A stretch of DNA of 64,000 bases from an uncultured Coriobacteriaceae bacterium (GTDB lineage Bacteria > Actinomycetota > Coriobacteriia > Coriobacteriales > Atopobiaceae), in contig CACYTH010000007.1 in NCBI GenBank assembly GCA_902777325.1, forward strand, positions 62,001 to 126,000, in the 5' to 3' direction. The notes under the pieces are model-generated. The model was not told the origin of the DNA. It made no database searches and saw only the letters and a list, made by a program, of their open reading frames with translations. A program made the position numbers and the translations under genes. This document shows, piece after piece, positions 60,395 to 64,000 of the stretch. Positions within the stretch are counted from its first letter, which is position 1; each line of letters begins with the position of its first letter.

Positions 60395-62485
60395 ATGGCA
60401 AAAGATAAGGTCAGCACCGAGTGGGGCGAGCTGCTCTTTGACGACCAGGACATGCAGGAGCGCCTGCCCAAGCCCACCTACAAGGAGCTCATGCGCGTCA
60501 TCAAGGACGGCAAGCCACTCGACCTGGACATCGCCAACGAGGTCGCCCACGCCATGAAGGAGTGGGCTCTGGAGAAGGGCGCCACGCACTTCACGCACTG
60601 GTTCCAGCCGCTCACGGGCATCACGAGCGAGAAGCACGACAGCTTCCTCACGCCCAACGGCGACGGCACCATCCTCATGGCCTTCTCCGGCAAGGAGCTG
60701 GTGCAGGGTGAGCCCGATGCCTCGAGCTTCCCCTCCGGAGGCCTGCGCGCGACCTTCGAGGCGCGCGGCTACACCGTGTGGGACCCGATGAGCCCCGTCT
60801 TCATCAAGGACGAGGTGCTCTGCATCCCCACGGCCTTCGTCAGCTACACCGGCGAAGCCCTCGACAAGAAGACCCCGCTGCTGCGCAGCCAGAACGCGCT
60901 CGAGGTGCAGGCCAAGCGCGTGCTCGCCCTGTTTGGCCGCGAGCCGCACCGCGTGACCACCACCGTCGGCCCCGAGCAGGAGTACTTCCTCATCAAGGAG
61001 GAGGACTACCAGGCCCGTCCCGACCTGATCCTCACCGGCCGCACCCTCTTTGGCGCCGAGCCCTCCAAGGGCCAGGAGCTCGACGAGCACTACTTTGGCG
61101 CCATCCGTCCCACGGTCAACGAGTTCATGAAGGAGCTCGACGACGAGCTGTGGAAGCTGGGCATCCCGGCCAAGACCAAGCACAACGAGGTGGCCCCGTG
61201 CCAGCACGAGCTCGCCCCCGTCTTTGAGGACGGCTCCACCGCCATCGACGACAACCTGCTCACGATGGAGAAGATGAAGCTGCTGGCCAGCCATCACGGC
61301 CTGGTGTGTCTGCAGCACGAGAAGCCCTTCGAGTACGTCAACGGCTCGGGCAAGCACAACAACTGGTCGATCGCCGCCGACGGCAAGAACCTGCTCGAGC
61401 CCGGGCTTCACCCCGAGGACAACCTGCAGTTCCTGCTCTTCCTCTCGTTCCTGCTCGCGGCCGTCGACGATCACGCCGACCTGCTGCGCATGAGCGTGGC
61501 CTCCGCCGGCAACGACCATCGCCTGGGCGCCAACGAGGCGCCCCCGGCCATCGTCTCGGTCTTCCTGGGCGACGCGCTGACGCCCGTCGTGGAGGCGCTC
61601 ATCCACAAGGAGCACGCCACCGCGTCCGAGGCCGAGCTCATGGACCTGGGCGTCCCGCAGCTGCCGGCCGTCCTGCGCGACAACACCGACCGCAACCGCA
61701 CCTCCCCCTTCGCCTTCACGGGCAACAAGTTCGAGTTCCGCATGCCGGGCTCGCGCCAGAACCTCTCCGACTGCAACGTGGTCATCAACACCGCCGTCGC
61801 CGAGCAGTGCGATCGCTTCTGCGACTACGTGGCCGCCCGCAGCGACGAGGACTTCACGCAGGTGGCCATGCGCTTCGTGCGCCACACCTTCCGCGACCAC
61901 CAGCGCATCATCTTCGACGGCAACGGCTACTCCGACGAGTGGGAGGCCGAGGCCGAGCGCCGCGGGCTGCCCAACCTCAAGACCACGCCCGATGCCATCG
62001 GCGCCATCATGGACCCGGACAACATCGCCCTCTTCGAGCGCTACGGCGTGCTCAACGAGCCCGAGTGCCACGCCCGCTACGTGGCCAAGGCCGAGCAGTA
62101 CGGCAAGCTCATCAACATCGAGGCAAACACCATGGTCCACATGGCGCGTCACCTCTACATCCCCGCCATCTCCGAGTATTCGGGCAACCTGGCCACGAGC
62201 GTTGCCACCAAGGCCGAGCTGGGCATCGTGTCCGCCGCCGAGAAGGACATCATCCAGCGCCTCACCTCGGGCCTCGACGACATCTATCGCCTGGCAGACG
62301 AGCTTGAGAAGGTGGCCAAGACCGCAAACGCGAAGGCCAACCCCACCGAGCAGGACGCGCTCTGCCGCGACGAGGTCATCCCCGCCATGACGGCCCTGCG
62401 CGGCGTCGTGGACGAGATGGAGACGATCTGCGCCAGCGAGTACTGGCCCGTGCCCAGCTACAACGACATGCTCTTCTACATCTAG
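60395..62485 (+). CDS. glnN: type III glutamine synthetase
   Basis: It makes glutamine from glutamate, ammonia and ATP. The 696-residue length and the motifs [12 protein letters not shown] (metal ligands), [33 protein letters not shown] and [15 protein letters not shown] identify the GSIII (GlnN) class typical of anaerobes and cyanobacteria. The ATG at 60395 has AAAGGAG at seven bases; the in-frame ATG at 60389 is too close to it. It is a single gene with its own terminator. Confidence 0.95.
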   Translation: MAKDKVSTEWGELLFDDQDMQERLPKPTYKELMRVIKDGKPLDLDIANEVAHAMKEWALEKGATHFTHWFQPLTGITSEKHDSFLTPNGDGTILMAFSGKELVQGEPDASSFPSGGLRATFEARGYTVWDPMSPVFIKDEVLCIPTAFVSYTGEALDKKTPLLRSQNALEVQAKRVLALFGREPHRVTTTVGPEQEYFLIKEEDYQARPDLILTGRTLFGAEPSKGQELDEHYFGAIRPTVNEFMKELDDELWKLGIPAKTKHNEVAPCQHELAPVFEDGSTAIDDNLLTMEKMKLLASHHGLVCLQHEKPFEYVNGSGKHNNWSIAADGKNLLEPGLHPEDNLQFLLFLSFLLAAVDDHADLLRMSVASAGNDHRLGANEAPPAIVSVFLGDALTPVVEALIHKEHATASEAELMDLGVPQLPAVLRDNTDRNRTSPFAFTGNKFEFRMPGSRQNLSDCNVVINTAVAEQCDRFCDYVAARSDEDFTQVAMRFVRHTFRDHQRIIFDGNGYSDEWEAEAERRGLPNLKTTPDAIGAIMDPDNIALFERYGVLNEPECHARYVAKAEQYGKLINIEANTMVHMARHLYIPAISEYSGNLATSVATKAELGIVSAAEKDIIQRLTSGLDDIYRLADELEKVAKTANAKANPTEQDALCRDEVIPAMTALRGVVDEMETICASEYWPVPSYNDMLFYI

Positions 62486-62509
62486 GGCCGCAGACGCACA
62501 GACAGACGG

Positions 62510-62547
62510 AAGCGGGACCTGGCCTTTCCGACCAGGTCCCGCTTTTT
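62510..62547 (+). terminator. glnN terminator
   Basis: AAGCGGGACCTGG (62510-62522) and CCAGGTCCCGCTT (62532-62544) form a 13-bp perfect stem followed by TTTG. Confidence 0.9.
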
Positions 62548-62563
62548 GTGTTCGAACCCCCTG

Positions 62564-62863
62564 CTAGCGGCCCTGTGGCCTGGGATGCGAGGTCAGGTGC
62601 CACCCATGGCAGTACTCGCAGCGGTAGCACGAGAGCCCGCGCGTGCCATGCTCGGCGCAGAGCGCAATGGCCTCAAGCGCATCGGCGCGGGTGGCGTAGC
62701 GCTGCTTGCGCTCGCAGCCGCGCTCCCGGCGGGCCGCCTCGCGCCTCTCGGAAAGCTCGTCCTGGTTGCGCCGCTCGCGGCCATAGAGGTCGTCCAAGCC
62801 GCCGAGCTGGGCCCTGAACTCGGCAATCTTCCTCTGCTGGACGGAGCGCTTCCTGCTTCCCAC
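62564..62863 (-). CDS. small basic protein with C-terminal zinc-ribbon-like motif
   Basis: The 99-residue product has an Arg/Glu-rich helical N-terminal part and the C-terminal pattern KQRYATRADALEAI...YRCEYCHGWHLTSHP, a Cys-x2-Cys/His-type motif found in many small actinobacterial proteins that are probably nucleic-acid-binding. The start is GTG 62863 with AGGGG upstream, nine bases after the mntP stop codon, so it is likely co-transcribed with mntP. Confidence 0.7.
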   Translation of the reverse strand: MGSRKRSVQQRKIAEFRAQLGGLDDLYGRERRNQDELSERREAARRERGCERKQRYATRADALEAIALCAEHGTRGLSCYRCEYCHGWHLTSHPRPQGR

Positions 62864-62871
62864 GACAGCCC

Positions 62872-63438
62872 CTAGCTCAGAAACGCGCGCAGGCCGATGA
62901 GCACCAGCACGATGCCGCCCACCACCTCGGCGCGGTCACCCAGAAGGCGGCCCAGCCTCTTGCCGATGAAGAGCGCGGCGACGCAGCACAGCGCGGTCGT
63001 GCAGCAGATGACAGCCGACGAGAGCAGGATGTCGACCGCCTGCGCCCTCAGGCTCACGCCGACGGCAAAGGCGTCGATGGCCGTGGCCACCGCCTGAAAG
63101 AGCAGCGTGGGAACGGTGAGGCGGGCGCCCTCGCGCTCAAGGGGCTCGTCCTCGGGAGAAAGGAGCGCCTCCGCACCCTCGCGGATCATGTTGCCGCCGA
63201 TGATGCCCAGGATGACAAGGGTGACGATGCCCGCGTAACGCTCGATGAGCGCGGCCGCAACACCGCCCAAGAAGTAGCCCAGAAGCGGCATGAGCCCCTG
63301 AAAGAGCCCAAAGAAGACGGGCATCAGCGCCAGGCGGCTGCGCCGCTCGTGGTTGTAGACGAAGGTGTTGGATATCGTGACGGAGAACGCGTCCGCAGAC
63401 AGGGCAAGCCCCAGTAAGAGTATCTCTGCCAGACCCAT
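62872..63438 (-). CDS. mntP: manganese efflux pump MntP
   Basis: The 188-residue membrane protein has six hydrophobic helices with the family motifs LALSADAFSVTISN (about residues 10-23) and AIDAFAVGVSL, which carry the conserved aspartates. MntP exports Mn2+ when it is in excess. The start at 63438 follows GGAGGGGAG. No MntR site or yybP-ykoY riboswitch was recognised in the 138-base upstream gap. Confidence 0.9.
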   Translation of the reverse strand: MGLAEILLLGLALSADAFSVTISNTFVYNHERRSRLALMPVFFGLFQGLMPLLGYFLGGVAAALIERYAGIVTLVILGIIGGNMIREGAEALLSPEDEPLEREGARLTVPTLLFQAVATAIDAFAVGVSLRAQAVDILLSSAVICCTTALCCVAALFIGKRLGRLLGDRAEVVGGIVLVLIGLRAFLS

Positions 63439-63576
63439 GTGCGCTCCCCTCCGCATGACACGAGCTTTAGAGTGTAGCGTATCTCGCTTTGAGCTGACCA
63501 AAGACGCCTGGCATGCGCTACCCTAAAGGCAAACCTACATGGATTCCACGCGCCGTTTCAAGCGAAAGGGCATGAC

Positions 63577-64000
63577 ATGCCTGCGATAATCACCCATCAC
63601 CTCTTTGGCGAGGACGCCTCGCGGCGTCTGCCTGACGGCCTCGTATTTGGCGAGGAGGAGCTTCTCGCCTTTCTTCTGGCAAACCAGGGCCCCGATCCCT
63701 ACTACTTCTGCTTCAGCGCCACGCCGATGTCCATCCAGGCATGCCACGCCTTTGCGGCGCGCATGCACGAGGACAAGGTGGTGGACGCCCTCGTGGTCGC
63801 CCGCGAGAACGTCTCGCACCTGCCCCAGGAGGACCAAGGCCTGGGCAGGGCCTTTGTGCTGGGCCTTCTCGCCCATTATCTGCTGGACAGCGAGGCCCAC
63901 GCCTTCATCCAGGTGCAGGAGGACGCCATCTGCAACGCGGACGCAGACCTCGCCGACGCGCACGACCAGGTGCACGCCCTCATCGAGAGCGAGCTTGACA
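63577..64000 (+). CDS. zinc-dependent phospholipase C-like protein, 3' end outside the window
   Basis: The first 141 residues are visible, from ATG 63577 behind AAAGGG. They begin MPAIITHHLFGEDASRRL and continue with LANQGPDPYYF and LGLLAHYLLDSEAHAF, matching the His-rich metal-binding helices of the zinc-dependent phospholipase C / S1-P1 fold. No signal peptide, so it is probably a cytoplasmic member of this family, which is common in anaerobic Gram-positives. Function unproven; the C-terminal part lies beyond the window. Confidence 0.8.
   Translation, partial: MPAIITHHLFGEDASRRLPDGLVFGEEELLAFLLANQGPDPYYFCFSATPMSIQACHAFAARMHEDKVVDALVVARENVSHLPQEDQGLGRAFVLGLLAHYLLDSEAHAFIQVQEDAICNADADLADAHDQVHALIESELD

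Noticed and set aside
63439..63576. Manganese (yybP-ykoY) riboswitch before mntP
   Set aside because: The gap is short and I could not find the conserved loop sequences by eye.

Overview
The window looks like chromosomal DNA from a high-GC Gram-positive bacterium, most likely a gut or oral member of the Coriobacteriia (Olsenella/Atopobium/Collinsella relatives). The evidence is the strongly GC-biased third codon positions, actinobacterial-style gene sets, a sortase-type LPKTS surface protein, two complete oligopeptide permeases, a type III glutamine synthetase, and a zinc-ribbon/TPR/TIR protein of a kind common in gut anaerobes. The genus is inferred; no 16S rRNA gene is present. Coding density is high and most genes start at a clear Shine-Dalgarno site.

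Layout. 0-9 kb: an accessory-looking stretch with a GH25 muramidase, small membrane proteins, an SPFH/zinc-ribbon protein, a four-helix membrane protein and a zinc-ribbon/TPR/TIR/DUF6273 protein in one co-directional cluster, then a toxin-gene remnant, a bacterial PH-domain protein and a lipoprotein. 9-17.5 kb: tRNA-Val, an orphan metal-chelate-type binding lipoprotein, the cysteine desulfurase/MnmA pair for tRNA thiolation, a fused STAS-kinase regulator, tRNA-Gly and tRNA-Cys, a repeat cluster, a large PAS/GAF/PP2C phosphatase and tRNA-Leu. 17.6-29.7 kb: two complete opp systems on the minus strand, in the transcribed order BCDF-A then A-BCDF. The first of the two transcribed binding proteins is circularly permuted. 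29.8-41.5 kb: secG, an FMN-type split-barrel protein, a HAD phosphatase, then divergent aspartate-family operons (hom-lysC-asd leftward; thrC-thrB-thrH plus two flavoproteins rightward). 41.5-64 kb: housekeeping and envelope genes (uvrB, a lytic transglycosylase, coaE, rpsA, cyuA, rnhA, polA, pspA with a TPM-domain partner, glnN, mntP) mixed with membrane or secreted proteins of unknown function and a partial zinc-dependent phospholipase C-like gene at the edge.

How the genes work together. The opp systems import peptides; glnN, cyuA and the threonine/homoserine genes handle nitrogen, cysteine and aspartate-family amino acids. The STAS-kinase fusion and the convergent PP2C phosphatase look like the two halves of a partner-switching circuit. 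The SPFH protein at 2 kb and the PspA/TPM pair at 58-60 kb match components that sit together in the ydjFGHI membrane-stress operon of Bacillus subtilis, but here the SPFH protein is coupled to a TIR protein.

The most unusual items are the circularly permuted peptide-binding protein (23657-25441), the SPFH/4TM/TIR-DUF6273 cluster (2083-6825), the STAS-HATPase fusion (13741-14481), and two families of short palindromic repeats in intergenic positions. Promoters, hairpins and terminators were called by eye.
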